Below, piece after piece: positions 26,901 to 41,467 of a stretch of DNA of 64,000 nucleotides. The position numbers and the translations under genes were made by a program. Each line of letters begins with the position of its first letter. The stretch's first letter is position 1. The notes beneath the pieces are model-generated. The model ran no database searches, was not told the DNA's origin, and saw nothing but the letters and a program-made list of their open reading frames with translations. This DNA is from Tanypteryx hageni (lineage: Eukaryota > Arthropoda > Insecta > Odonata > Petaluridae): NCBI GenBank assembly GCA_028673005.1, contig CM054116.1, positions 77,202,572 to 77,266,571 of the forward strand. Direction: 5' to 3'.

Positions 26901-29620
26901 ACTTTACATCGCCGTCTAACTGAATATTCCTGGTATAATACTGAAAACCACCTCTTTTTTAGAATGATAGGATTAGTTTTTGTGGTGAATCTATAATTCT
27001 GAGGATGTGCTAGGGATTATAGTAGACGAATTGTTATTTGAAATTGTTATATAAATTTTTCCGCGTCCACTTTCTCGGTTGGAAATGGATGGTTTCAAAA
27101 TGGTTATTTTGTAGTTAGGAATTCAAATCTAAAATAAGCATTAATTTGTTTTTATCCCCCGGATCACTTTTTTAAAACTCGCGTAAAACCCGGAATAACC
27201 CGACAATACCACACTATTAATAAAAAAATTAAAATTAAACTAGGGGCTCTGCACTTTCAGTCATGATTTAGATAGTCAGAGGTTAAAATTTTTCAAAACA
27301 TGAGTTGAAATTACTGGGTAAAATACATGACACTAACAAAATCATCCGCATGGATTTGTCGGCTGCATTTGTTATAAATAACCTGCACTTATTTCGATGA
27401 AGCTTATTTAAAATCTTGAGTTTGGATCTTAATTGTAACTTTTACAAGCACGTAGAGTTATGGACAGTAAATAAAACTTATTTAATTCATTTTCATGCTA
27501 CATCTCACGGAGAAGAACATACGCGAAAAATTTCTGCAAGACAAATACTATATTGTGATATATTTGTATCATCTACAATCAATGAGTATTTGATACAACA
27601 TTTTACATATTACTCTGTCAATGAATTCACGTATTATATTTGAAGTACTGATCTTTGTACTGTTCAATCCAAAAATGTTTTCTACATATCTTCAATATGT
27701 TCATGTGTCGACTCTTCTCAAGGTTTTCATTATGTTTTGTGTTAAATTTTAAATTTTTTTCTGTATGTGCATCTATTTCATTATCGTTTTTAATGACAAA
27801 CAACAAACGTTGTATTTAATGCCCAATGTAAAAATATATAATGTGTGCATTGGGCGTGTGTCCGTTGGTCTATAAATAAATAAATTTTTGTTTGGTGAAT
27901 ACGGTGAATATAAAGAGTACTAATTATTTTTTTTGTTAAATCTGTTTTAACCCGAATTCTTAAAAAAAAACGATTTCACCCGAACTTTCTAAAATTAAAA
28001 AAACCCCCGATAATTACTCCCCGAATGCAATTTTGTTTTAACCCGAAAAACAAGTGCCGTAATTATAAGTTATTACGGATCATGTTCATATGGCTTTGTC
28101 TATAAATACCATCTTCACGATTCCGATTCTAAATTGGTTTATTCTATCGGTAAGTTACCCGCAACTTCCATATGATCGGGAAAAAATCCATTCCGCGAAG
28201 AAAAAAGGTGTCGAAATAAGATCAAGTCGTATAATTCGTTAAATTGGTCCGCACCGTGTGGAAATCCACAATGGGGATGGATACGTATATAAATGATGCA
28301 CTTAGTATGTTAGCTTGTACTAATTTCAATCTTGTGTTAATTGAAAGTTTATAAAATACATTATACATGTTATATATACGTGTTCTCATCCCTGTGTTCA
28401 AGTCATCTTTGTCGCAACATGGAAATCACTCGTCAGAAATAGAAAAGAACATGTACGACACCGGAGAAACACGGACGATTGTCCACATCCGAGACGTACA
28501 ATAAGAGTTTATAGATTTTTTCCGCTTATAAACCTTTTCGAATTGACTCTCTCATTAAGGATGGATCTCGTAACAAGATGGAACACTCTGTCTTCCTTCC
28601 TACTCACTTCCCTTTTTCCATCCACGCGTTATCTCCCCTCAAGTTTGGTCATATTGGAATGAGGTGAGGATCGGTGGTGTTTTTTTCCTCTAAGATGGCC
28701 GATTGAAGGAGGATGGAAATCGGGGCCTCTGGTCGGAATACTTACGTACTTACCATCGGAGAGTCGAGGGACAAGGCTGATGGATGGAGTGGTCCATATC
28801 GCGGCCACCAATCGAGGATTCGCTCTTGACGGAGGGAAAAAAAAGGTGGTGACCCGTTAAAGCTTGTGGTTTTCGATTCGTTTTTAGATTCTTCCCCAGC
28901 ATCGAACCGCTGGCTAACCGAACTTGATTTATAAAAAATCGGAACTCGCTCCTTAATGATGAAAACGTTCGGTTCCCCGAAAAAATAATTGTTTAACTCC
29001 TGGTGGTTTTATTAAAAATTGGTTCCAAAAGGTGGTGAGTTTGACGGCCGGATGATATGGGCGCGAAGAGAGGTTTTCGCGCCGAGTGTAGTGCGTTTGT
29101 TGTTTATTTTTCGTTACACGTGCGGGGATTGAACCTTTCAAAGGCTTTGAGGGGATAGTACCAGTCGTGGTGGCGAGGTTAACCTCATTATGACCTGTTG
29201 GTGACTGCTGGTGCAGCTTCGGTCCGAACGGTGGTTTCTGTTCATGGGGCAACCACGAGATATTTTTGATTTGTGTCTATTACGTATGATAATATGTGAG
29301 CAGTGGTGCTAATAATCTTCTCGCGGTAACGATGGCATAAATCGGATATAATTTCCAACGTAAATCTCGTCAGCTTCGGTGAAGATTGTTTTTACGTGCA
29401 GTATTTTAGTCCCTAGAGGGTGGAAGCTAATCGTGTAGACATTATTGTCACAGTCCACTTCTAGGTCTGATAGGCAAATATTAAAAAGTTTGGATGAATT
29501 AGAGTTTAGTAATTCACTTTTAGCATTGAGGATAGTTTTTTAAATCTATTTAAGCGCTTTCTATGCTCTTTGTGATTTTTAATATATCAATCGAAATTTA
29601 ACATCTAGAACAGCTTAACT
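23959..29620. other. Noncoding stretch
   Basis: No exon is supported. Purine-rich runs lie at about 24810-25260 and 25920-26160, with (GATA)n near 26019-26035. A TATAAATAAATAAAT stretch after TGGTCTA near 27870-27890 could be the 3' end of an old LINE. Repeated CCCGAA/CCCGGA motifs near 27150-27210 and 27950-28050 may mark a further old element. Confidence 0.45.
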
Positions 29621-29720
29621 CAGGGGTCAGAAATCTTTTGTGCGTGGCGGGCCGCACTCTAAGTAACGAATTCTTCAACGGACCTCATTGGAAGTTGCGA
29701 GTACTCCGGCGGGTCGGGTT
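29621..29720 (+). mobile_element. Probable hAT MITE fragment, left end only
   Basis: CAGGGGTCAGAAATCTTTTG followed by GGCGGGCCGCA matches the usual left end of the hAT MITEs seen elsewhere in the window. I could not find the opposite end, so the right limit is arbitrary and the copy may be truncated. Confidence 0.4.
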
Positions 29721-31012
29721 TATAACGGAAGTTACCCAGAGATTACGTGATACCATATTAGTGAAAATCAAGGCCTGTTCAGCGTTAAGACTACTCTATA
29801 CAATGATTAATGACCGTTGTTGTAATTACCATGTCTGAAATTGTTCGTATTAAATTTCTCGGATCGCTTTCTAATCTTAGCACCACGCGCTTTAGATTTA
29901 TAACTCCTACCTTAGATAGCATCAGTTGATTTTTTAATGTTTTATTGCACACGAATGCCCCTTCTAAAAATTTTTAATCACAAAGGAGTCGCCTATCAAT
30001 AAAAAAGATGCTCATATTCAATGGACTTCATTTCTTTTCGCTCAACAAAGAAGAAAAAAACATTTGCGACACCAAATCCGCCAACCCCTATCTTTTTTCA
30101 CAGGCCGATTCGCGCTAAAAGGCCACCTGTTATTTTTTTCCATGTCCTTTTTTCGGGTCACACCCTTTGATGGGGAGGAAGGACGGACATGGGCACCAAA
30201 AAAAGCGGGTCTCCATTTACGTAAATCACAAAAAAATAGCCGGCGCTTTTAAATAGCGCTCGTATATAATTCTTCATTCTAAACTCCGTGCGTGCGTGTG
30301 TGTGTAAATACTTGAGCTTTTTGCTCCATTCCGCTCCAGTATCTGCTTCTCCTCCCCTCTCTCCCTCCGTCCTTTCCTCCTCCCTCTCTCTCGCCCTCTT
30401 TTATCCGTCCTCTCCTTCCTCCCCCAACCCTCTTTCCACACCCCCGCCCACACTCCTAATCTTGTTTGCGCCGTATTCCGCGTGTTTTGTTTTCGCCGGT
30501 TCCCATATCGCATGCTCGCTGTGGAATCCCATCCGTTTGTTGTTGGTGCATATGCATTATCCTGGCTGCACGCGCTCGCTCTCACCTCATATCTCTCATC
30601 CCTCTCTCTCTCTGCCTTCCCCTCTCCTTCCTCTTTTTCCCCCTTCCCCTCACCGCCCCCTTCCACGCCTCCTCACATCTACTCTCCTCCATCTCCTCGA
30701 TGCCATTCCTTACTCCTCCAACCCGCGAATAATAGACGCGGAGGTTGCCAACCCAAATCCGACCATTTGGTCTGAGAGTGTGCCAGCGAGATTTTTCTGT
30801 TTGCGGTCCAACCGACCGACTCCATTTTATGTGTTCGCTCGCGCTGAGCCTTGATTCGCAATTCTTTTGGGGGTTTATGTATTGTTTTAAACTTCCCCAT
30901 TCTGTGCGATTTTTACCAGTTTTTTAAAACTTATTTTTGCTCGGATTTTTAGAATTATAAACGAGCCCCTCGCGATTGCTCGACTTAGTTCGCTCGTTCG
31001 GAGGTCTACCGT

Positions 31013-31088
31013 GGAATCCTATGATAGGCAAGTGTAGAAGCCTTATTTTGGGAATCCTATGATAGGCAAGTGTAGAAGCCTTATTTTG
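31013..31088. repeat. Perfect tandem duplication, 2 x 38 bp
   Basis: Two identical 38-bp units (31013-31050 and 31051-31088), each beginning GGAATCCTATGATAGGCAAG and ending CCTTATTTTG. Perfect identity suggests a recent event. Confidence 0.95.
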
Positions 31089-34000
31089 GGTCTGAAATCA
31101 ATATCTACCGTTACTCCCGAGTTGCATGAGTAAATGATGGCGGCGAGATCCTCATCTATTGTAACCTCTCTCTTTTGTCGAGAAAATTAGAATTTGGGCA
31201 TAAATTAATTCGTTTTAAATATTCTGAATGTTCGAAGGTTCTTTTGATCCCGTGCAGTTATCGTCACTCTGAATTTTTTACACGATTCATCGTGTACTAC
31301 TTTATTGGCAATTTGGTAAACATAAAATTTAAATAATGACGCGGGCATGGTCCCAAGATGCAAATCAAACCGTCTCTCCTCTCGTATTTCAAATTGTGTA
31401 CGTGTCGCGTATCGAATCCGGAATTAAGAAAATGTATCTCCCTCCCTCTGTCATTTACCCATTATCTTTTTTCATTTTCATCATAATAACTCCCTATCTG
31501 CCGTTATCGCGTCCTTTGTCCGGCCAGAAACTTCTCTTCTTACCCCGCCATTATTAGCAATACCTCTCGTGTCCTAGCGCACTTTTCATTATCGATCTTC
31601 TTTTGTCACCATTTTCTTCCACGCACAGAAAAACAAGCTCCGGATGTCTCGCTTTTTGTTTATCGATAACTTCGGCGCTAACTCGTTCCTTTGTTTCGTC
31701 GGTCTTTGTACACTTCGCACGTTCATTTTACGCTCGCATCTTTAAAGTCTTTGCATTCGCGTACTCGTCATTATCGATATTCATATTTTTTAGTTTTTTT
31801 TTGAGAGGACTGGAAGAATGAAAGAGAGTGAATGAGGTCTCTTGATAGGGTGGCAGTAGGTGACGTCGCAAGAAGGATGAGGTGGAGGAGGAGAGTAGGG
31901 TGAAGGGTGGAAGGAGTAACAGAGGCAGAAGTGGGATAAAATTTCAGAGAAGCTTGTGTCGTTTATGTATGTATATGTATTCAAGTTCGAGCAAGTCGGT
32001 GGGCGTGGCGGGGGAGGAAGGTGGAGGGTTGGGGTGTAGGTGGACAGGGAAAGGTGGGCAGGAGGGAGAGGCTTAAAGAATGAGTGACGTAAGAGACACG
32101 GAAGGAACAGGGACAGTGTTTATGCGGTTCGGGCGAGGAAGAGAGTCGTTGAGGACCGATCGAAATCTAAAATGTCCGAGAGAAATAAACCCTTTTGCGT
32201 GCATTATATAGGATGTTGTATCTTTCGGGTCGGATCGTTTTCGAATGTGTAATTAAGCGGGGGTTGGGGAGGGAGAGAGGTATTTGTTTATGTGTGGAAG
32301 GAGGGAGTAAGAGGTTTTTGGGTAATCTCTCGCTTGGATAATTCAATGCGGAATAATGAGCGAGATTGTTTGTTTTATAAGTTGGTGGGTCGATGCGGTT
32401 TTACGTCGGTACGGGTGCCGAAGTCAAGAGTTTCCTCAGCGTTACGGTGTTTTACGAGATGGTGTCATGTCCGTACGTTAATTTGTGTGGGGGAATTCGA
32501 AATAGTTGTACTTCGAAAACCTCGTAACTTCTGTATTGATTTATCATACATGTATTTGAAGATGGACGGAATATAGAGCAATTTCTTTCGACCTGAGTTC
32601 CACAAAAATCCCTAAATGATCCCGCGCATTTATCAGGTCATTTTAAAATTGAGCCAATTAGAAAAGAGTTTTTCTTTCAACTTTGCCCAAAACTGAAATG
32701 AAATAATCGTGATATGCTATCAATGTAAAATTCATTAAATTGCATCGCAAATGATTGGTATTTAACAGTATAGTAGTAATGTGGAGATAGTTCAGCTTCC
32801 GTAGAATTTCGCAGTATAATTACAAGATATGCTAATCAATAAAAGGTTTAAACCCTTTATATACCTTGTTATAGAAGGTAATTTCATCCCTATGGCAAAG
32901 TTAAAGGCGCTTTTGTTTCATGCCTAAGACGTTACATCTCCAAAGTCTTTTCCAAAATTTGTTATTCATTTAACCTGAGGTAGGTCATTTTATAAATTCT
33001 TCAATTCCGTTCGATAAAATTTGGATTCGCTTATAATTTACCAAGTTTTTCATTTATTTCTCTTACGAGTTCTTACTCAACTAAATCCCACAAGCTAAGA
33101 AGTTGTTTCACGGAAAGGATATCTCTTTTGCATACAAATCCGCCCCTCTCTCTCTCTCTTCTTCTCTCCATCTTTGTCCTCTCTCGCTCTGCTTCTACTT
33201 AGTTTGTTCTTTTCCTCCGCCATCTCTCCTTCATCTCCCACTCCCATCAGCTTCTCTCTCTCTTTTTCCTTGTCCCTCCCTACTATCCCTCGTCCATCAT
33301 CTCTCTCCTCTTCTTCATCTCTTCTCCCTCTCTCCCTCCTGCTCCTCCCAACTCCTCTTCTTTTGGGTCCGTATCTAATTCCTTCCATCTTATTCCTTCC
33401 CTCTCACTCTCTTTTGGTCTAGTGTCACTCTCTTCATCCTTAAAAACCTCACTCCTCCCTGTCTATTCCCCTTAACTCCCAAAGATTCTCGCTCCAAGCC
33501 TCCCTCTCCTCCCTTTCTCATCCTTATCTCCCGTATTTTCTCTACTCTCGCTCTCTGCTTTCTTATCCTAATATTCGTTCCTATACTTCCCCCGACATTT
33601 AAGCGTTACTCCTATCTCTGTCTTTCTCCAAAATAATAGTTTTATTTATTCCTTCCTTGTGGTCTGAAATTGGGCGTTTTTTCAGGAGAGGTCTGTATAA
33701 ATATGACTAGGGAAAGAAATCGGATTGTAAAGTCCAATTCGTATTTTCCGAAGTGTTATTACATGGTTGTCGATTATTGGGCGAAACAATAATATCAGAT
33801 TTCTTGAAATTTTACCGTGTGTTCCTTTGGAAAGGTACCTTTTGTTTCCAACTCAAATAAATTTGCTTTATTTTTATGTAATTAAAAACGATGTTTTATA
33901 AACGCTGTAGGTCATTTTAATCTTCATTGCTGCCTCCAGGTAATTATTTTAATTACAAATTGAAGTTTTTTTCTGAGGGAACCATCTGATTAGTATAATA

Positions 34001-36479
34001 ATCTACCTCGCAGATTGTATTCCAGGTTCAGCAATGTTCAGTCTGCGTATGATAGGAAAGAATAAAGATGAAATGGCAAATAAAAGCACTTTCCAGTGGA
34101 ATAAATTTAGATACAACAAATACTAATGCCAGAAAATTAATAATATGACATTCTCATAAAATGCTAAGATGAAGGGATTTATCAGATATTACTCAGGCTA
34201 ATTTTACAGTTCTGTACCTCTCTCACGTACAGTAGGTATTTTTAGCTTCCTGATATCTTAAAGCTAGCATTTGATTTTCTCTTATTTTAATAATTAAAAT
34301 TATTTGAATCGAAAAAAATAAATAAAGAATGACTGCAGTGCCACCTTGGTTTTTCCCTCCAAAGATTTGGCCCATCTCATAATGTTTAACTCCTTCCAAC
34401 TAATAGTTTCATCCGCAACTGGAATGTACGAAATAAGCGTAGACTGGTAAAGTGAATTTTGTTGGCTCCTTACAGCGAAGTAAATAATATCGTAAAATAA
34501 ATTTTCAGAGAATTATCCTCACTATAACTTACGAATGATTTTTTTTGTTTCGTTAATTCTTGAGTCGTTTAGAATCTTTTATGCCCAGCTTAAATTTTTC
34601 CAATAATCCGGTAATCGCAATAATGCTATTCTCTTAATCTTGCAATTGCCTGTCGCCAAACATCTTCCATTCTTCCTCATTCGTTTCCTTTTTCCCCATT
34701 ATCCCTTCCGTTGATTTTTCTATCGGTCCTTCTGTCTCTCTCCATTATTTCCGTCATCCTTCTACGTTAAAAAGTGTTTGTTCTTTTTTCCCCGAAACAA
34801 AAATCCCGCGCGATAAATTTCGCCCCTTTTTTCGCTTATTTTTTTTGTTTTTTATCGATTCATCTGAGATAGTGGGTTGGTTTTTGGACGCTCCGTCCCC
34901 TTTTCCCCCTTTCTCTTCTTCTTCTGAGAAAACCCGTTCCCTCGGTCACGGAAGCGCATACGTCAAAGGACCACTAAATTTGTTCCGCGAGAGAGTTTCC
35001 CTTCATCTTCTGCTCTCCCCTCCCATAACCTCCCTCCTCATACCACCCCCTTAAACTCTTTTGTTTTCAATTTTGGAAGACACTCAGGGCCTGGTAAGGT
35101 TTATATTTCATCATTTCCGGACGATACTTCTTTTTCTTCTCCTCTCACTCACCCCCTCTCTCTCTCTCTCTCTCTCGTTCTTTCTCTCTCTGCCTATCTA
35201 TATCGCCAGGATGCTGCGGGGATTGAAAGTAATGTATTCGAGCGAATCGGCGTTTGTTTTGGGGTTTGTTATTTAATTTTTTTGTCGGTACGTTGGTGAT
35301 GGTTATGAAGCCAAACGTTCCTCGAGGAGAAGAAATATCGCTGTTGAGAATTTTATGTAATTTTCCTTTGCCGTGTCTTCGAGATAGTTAGTTTATAACA
35401 GTAGGAGCCATGTCGATGATTGAAAACGTTACCGATTCGGCATTTACATTGAAGGAATCCTTCGTTCGAATCAATAAATACAAACGTAACTCTATCGTGC
35501 ATAGTTTTAGTCAAGAATTAGTACCAATTGTGGGCAAAGGTAAGTTTTTAGTTCATTTTTAAATGACGACTGTAATTATGGATATAATGCTGGTCTTTCC
35601 AAGATTTTTTTATGAGCTTCGCTTTACATATTTAGAAACTTCTTATTTTAACATACCTCTCCAAATCCAAATATTTTAATTTCGTGTCATTTTTCGTAGA
35701 ACAATTGTATTCTTGATGTATTTTATTGATGCGTGCGTTACGCTTATTAGAATCTAAGGTTTTTCTCTGTGTAAGTACAGGGTAGTCATCTTCTAACTAT
35801 GTCTCCCAGACAGAAGTATTAAAAGAACAGTTTAACTAAAGTTTCGGTTTCGCCTCTCATTGAGATTCTAGCATTTGTAAATCAGTATGTTGGACACTAC
35901 TTCACGCGTTAGTAAAGAAAATTATCAAACCACCGCACCAAAATTTAAAAAAAAAACATTATTGCGCATTTCTAACTATATAAGATGAACATCTTCTCAT
36001 AAACGCACATTTTACATATAAATTTAGCGATCCCATTCATTCTTCCGCCGACATCGGTCACAGATGGTCCTAGCAACCATCAATCCATGTTTGCCTCTTT
36101 TTTATTTAGAGATAACGTAGTCCCATTAAGTTAACCGAAGACTTATGATTTTTAATAATCCTTTGATATTCCATTTACATCGGAAAACTCATCTTTCATT
36201 CCGCCTAAGGAAATCTTTATCCAATTTTTTTCCTCCCTCGTATCTCCCCACCTTGCGCCAACCGCCATTTTTCTCGTCATAGTCGGGGTGAGGGAAGAGA
36301 GTGGGTGAACGATATCGGGTGTCTTTCCCTCTTTTCCTCTCTCACTCACTCCCTGAAATGGCATCACCGGAGGAGGAGGGTAGATAGAGGCGGTAAGAGG
36401 TGGTCTCTGTATGCATAGAGGGAGGGAGAAAGAGGATCGTGGTTAGTATAGAATCCGCTGCAAAAGCGGACAACTGCGG

Positions 36480-36780
36480 ATAAGACGAGCTCTGAGAGGT
36501 GGGGAGAGAGGGGAGGGGAAGGAGGGGGGAGGGAGAGAAAGGAGGAGGGGGGAGGGAACTCGTCTTCGACGGGCCCATGGGCCTCTCCACCTCCTCCTAT
36601 CCGGAAGAAAGGCCCCCCTTCATTCTTATCTACAGCCCTGCATCCGTTCGCTCTCCCCTCTCCTCTCTCCCTCCCCGCCTCCCCTCTCCTCCCTCTCTCA
36701 CTCCCTCTCACACTCCCTCCTCTCTCTTATCTCTTCCTTTCCTCCCGACCGCCTCCCTAGTCCCAATCTAACGTGCATCT
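36480..36780. repeat. Purine tract facing pyrimidine tract
   Basis: GGGAGAGAGGGGAGGGG-type sequence (about 36499-36556) is followed by CTCCCTCCCCGCCTCCCC-type sequence (about 36653-36770). The two halves are imperfect complements and could pair as a long hairpin or form triplex DNA. Similar switches occur at about 16560-16960 and 18840-19110. Confidence 0.55.
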
Positions 36781-39700
36781 TAAGGCGTCTCCTCTTGAGG
36801 CTCTGAATTAATTTATGGTGGGTCTATATTTACGTCCTTTTGGGTTGGGGAGAAGGGGGGGAGTGGGAGGGAGGGAGGAGTGGATGGGTGGTAGACAGGA
36901 GGAGAGAGAAGGAGGGAGGGTGGAATCGGGGTGGGTCTCGTCGAAGGGGGTTGGCTGGATCATCGGAGGGTTGATATTGGACATACCCACAACTACCGTC
37001 GTTCCATCTTTATTTTCCGGCGTGTTTAGTCAATAACACCACCTCCTCTTTCTCCTCTTTGCAGCTTGCCTCGTCTCGCGGTCCCTAGTCTATGCCTTTC
37101 TTCCTTTTAGCCTAACTGCGCTTATCGCTCTCCGGATTTTTCCCTATCAAAGCAATTTACAGAGGGAAGGATTATCATGCAAAAGAGGTTAACTTCAATA
37201 GCCATAAAAAAGTTATTAAAACCATTTGCTAATTTCGGTTGCATGTATTAAAATCTACCCTCGGTTGATCACCGCTGATGACAGCGGCTTTTTAGTGTAA
37301 TTTCTCAAACGGTAACTCCAATCCATAAAAAAGGTATCGGAAACCATATGCGCATTTCGTCTACAAATTAGCCTTCAATCACCGATTGTAGATTCTGAAA
37401 TTTTTGGAGCCGGAATGCACATCTGGTTTTAGTGAACTTTTTATATCTCTTGGAGTAACCTATTGTGTCAATTTTATTTTAATCATAAAATGAGCTCGAC
37501 CATTGACTGCTATTATTTCAATTACATTGCGTTGCAATATGATTGAAATAATTACAGTTTAATCGAATCGGAACAAAGGAAGCACCTTAATTACGGAAGC
37601 CGAAAAATTACTGTTAATTCGCCATAGACATAAAGCACTTGGCAAGTTTTTTAAAAAGTAATCGCCTTGCTACTTTGAAGGGCGACGGCGACGATATAAC
37701 ACCACTAATCACCGATATGTAAGCCTTGTTACTCTACATTTGCAAATAAGAAAATGAATTTCTCATGTTGGGCTACTGACGTGGAGATCTAGTTCTTGGG
37801 TACGATAAATGGCGTTACACTTGATGAGAGATTGATAGTAGCTGGAGTAAAAAATGTTAATTATGGTCATTAAGAATGTGAAAGCAACACCTTAAACCAG
37901 GTGATTTATGTGCGCGGTGAGGAACTAATAAAACGCTTCGAGAAAGAAACACACGATGGGATAAAATGCTGTCCTTGGGGGATAGTGAAGAGTTATAAGA
38001 AATGCCGACCTCGCTTTGAAGGGGTAGAGATCGTGATATAGTTATTAGAAAGTTATTAAAAAGCCACGAGTGATTAATACACTGAACTTCGCGCGATAAT
38101 ATTGAAAACTGGAAGTTTTTAAAATTAATCTTTAAACGTGACAATTAATTTTCCAGAAAACAACTATTTACAAATAGGATTGCAATAAGCTTTGCTTTCG
38201 TTGCCGTTTAAAAAAAATGATCGACGATTAGCAGAATTAAAAGTCAAATTCGTCGCCTCATTTCCTTCCATGATTTGATAGCTAAATTAGTGGCTTCAGT
38301 AAAAAAATTGTGTACGAGCCTGGAATGGCATATTTATTGAGTTTAAGAAATAAATAAGGAGTGATGACTTATTGATACCAAAATATCATATAAGATCTCC
38401 TTCCCTTAAAAATGCAAAACTGCACGAATTATACAATATACATAAATTTTGCATAATATATTTTGGTTTAAATTTTCAACACAATAATTTTTTATGGGGA
38501 GCAATTATTTTAATTTAAATTTCCTATTTCGGGTGATAAATACTGAAGTAACACGGAGGATGCCCAGTTTAAAACATGAACGAATGAAATCCTTGAGAAG
38601 TTATGATCAGATATGAGCAATGGAAAGTTACGAAACGTATGTCTGGCTTAAAACCCGCTTAACTCGAAATGCATTCTTCGTTAACCTGCTTTCGCAACCA
38701 ATACCTTCCGATGTGTAACCGAATTATGAATATTCATCAAGAACTCTAGACATTAATAAAAATCACGATATGTCATATCTCTTCCTCCGCTCTAAGCGAT
38801 CTCGAGAAACCAACATTTTTATCGTTCCGAGATGTTTATTTGTTATGCATACTTATGCACGGGTCGGAACGGTCTCGCCTCAAACCCCTTCCCACGTAGT
38901 CTCCTTCCAAGCAGCTTCTTAAATGGAAAAAAACTTTCCTTCCCTTCGCTCTTTAGCAAACCCGCTCCTCCCCCTTTCTTTCCGACATCCCACCACCCCC
39001 GCACTCCATTACAACCCACACTACTTCCATCCCCCATGCGATACGTCTCCATGGAGATGTCTCAATTAGCGAGGGATTGCGTCAAAGGGCGATTGGCGCC
39101 TCGGAGAACTTTTTTTCTCTATCTATGTCTCTCTCTCTCTCTCCCTCCCTCCCTCCCTAAGGTTCGGTCTCGAGTGCTCCGTTTCTAAACCATCTCCTCC
39201 CTCCTCCTCTTCCTCCCATCTCTCTACGTGGGCATCTTTCTTCTTTTTCTCTCCTATCTCCCCTTTCCCCTCTCTTCTCTTTCTCTCTTTCCCTCCCCTC
39301 TCTCCCTACGCTCTTCCGCCTTTTGAATCTCCGTCCGCCGCTTATCCAAGGTTCCGCTTTAAAGGCTTTCGTCTCTTTTCCTTACCTCATATCGTCTCGA
39401 GGAAACTTTTTCTCTCTCGATTCCCATCTCCAGACGGCTTGAGACCTCTCTCCCTCCTTCTCCTCCTCTTCTCCTAACTCCGCATCAGGTGGAAGACGCG
39501 AGGTCCAGGATTTAAATGGAATGAGATCAACTCTCTCTCTCTCTCTGTTTCACTTTTTCTCACTTTTTAACTGCGTCCTTCTATTTCTCTGCTGGTTTTT
39601 ACTGCTATTAGTTATATCGTAAAACTTGTGTCCTATAACTAGCTTGGCCCTTACCTTTCTTGTTACTTAATCAGTGGATTGTGTTTGTGTAGAATAAAAT

Positions 39701-41467
39701 ATGGTGGCGGTATACCTACAAATGGGTGGTGTTGACCTCGAATGACCTGATTTATTTTCATTTCTTTTGGGGAGATTTTGGAGTAGTTTAAGTTCGTTTG
39801 ACTGCTTGAACTATAATGCATGAGATTTTATAGATTTATTCAAGATTTTTGTCGAATTTTAAGCTGAAAAAATCATGTAATATTAATAACAACTCTAAAG
39901 TGATATTTGTAGATTATGATTTTAGAATAACGAGGGTCATTTTCACATAGGGTTAACGCATTAAAAGAATCTAACGTTCTTTCGATAAATACTCAAAATA
40001 AATGTCTTGCCTCAGAGTTATTTTCTCTCATCAAATCGCGCCTACCTCTTGCGCTATCTTTCCTTTCTCCCTCTCTCCATTTACATCTCGTTGCAAAGCG
40101 AGCGTGAGAGAAAGAGAGAGAGAGCGATTTTAGATAGATTTCCGCCGCTCTATTTTTGTGGGCGCCAGACGTCTCGAGGACTTCAAGCGCCACGCGGCGG
40201 GATATATCAGCGAGACAAAGGACGAGCGATGACGAGTGGCGGGGAGGGGCACGGGTGTATGTGGGTCGTTGCCTCCTCGCGACGCCCTCCTCGCCACGAG
40301 GACAGTCCGACGTCGTCTCTTTGACTATGGTTTTTGGCAGCTCTTTTTTTCAATCGAAAACTCGAGAGATTTGGAAAGGTTTACTTAAGGGTAGAGTTTT
40401 TTTTTGGATTCGATACTGGGTTGGGGAACGTATGGAAATCTGTATCGATGACGAGACGATCGCGATGTAAGGCTTTACTTCCGTTATTTTTGAATCGCGT
40501 TCGCCGATAAAACTGTTCCAATTACTTCTGTATGAGAGGATGCCTTCTTTTGCCACCCAATATCGTTGCCGAACTCGTCATTCCATTTCGCCGGAATAAA
40601 AAATATATTTAAAATTTCGCCAAAAATGAATTTATCGATTTGTCCCGATTTTACTTGCAGCGCATATCTAACGGTCTGTTTTTCTTGTGTAACGGCGCTC
40701 GCCATTTATCGCAGTTATTCATGTCTGCTGTTAAGGCTGAGAAAAGCGGAGCGAGACAGATTTTATCAATTAATCATTTTCCTTAATGGTAATCCTGCAT
40801 TGAGATCACGTTCAATAAATTGTCATGTATAGAGCTATCTAACTCGTATTATCGGTAGGTATTTATTATGACTGTTATTCAATTTTTTGTCTCAAATCAA
40901 GCGGAGAAGAAGGCAATATGAATTTTTAAAAAATTCTGACTTAAGTATCCATTATCTCAAAACTAAAAATAATATTACTTAAAGATAGATATTCATCTAA
41001 GTATTGAATCATGTCGTACACTCATTCTCAATGTATTCCGGCTGGTTATGGCTTGAATGCTTATATTTTCTAATCGGCATTGCGATTCAGTGGATCGCGA
41101 CCAGTGCTTTTAAAAAAAATGCTATAATATATTAGAATCTGCGAATTACGACTGACATTTGCTTTGTTGCCGAAATGCGCACCTGGTTTTCATGAGCTTT
41201 TTATTACCATTAGATATTCCTATTGTGTCAATTTAAAGTTTGTCATCCTTTTCAAAGAACAAAGCTTTTCACTTTGTATTTAAGTCCTTTCGTGTAATTG
41301 TGTGTGCATCTAATGAATTACCATCACGTTATAGTTTTGCTAAACAGGTATCCATGATTGTGATAAAACGATCCTTCAGCGTAACGTATCTTGCCAGCCG
41401 TTTCATTCCGAGCGTTTGAATCTCCGCCGCATTACGTTCAATCATAACCCTCCCGTTTTCCTTCCAG

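Larger units (their letters stand above)
29721..41467. other. Noncoding stretch upstream of the first visible ush exon
   Basis: No exon is supported. Pyrimidine-rich runs lie at about 30340-30720, 33140-33560, 36640-36770 and 39120-39500; purine-rich runs at about 31870-32090, 36480-36560 and 36840-36960. Copies of the dispersed GAAATGCGCA repeat lie near 37195-37243, 37312-37366, 37400-37475 and 41140-41240. If ush has a farther upstream first exon, all of this is intron and probably contains its enhancers. Confidence 0.45.
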
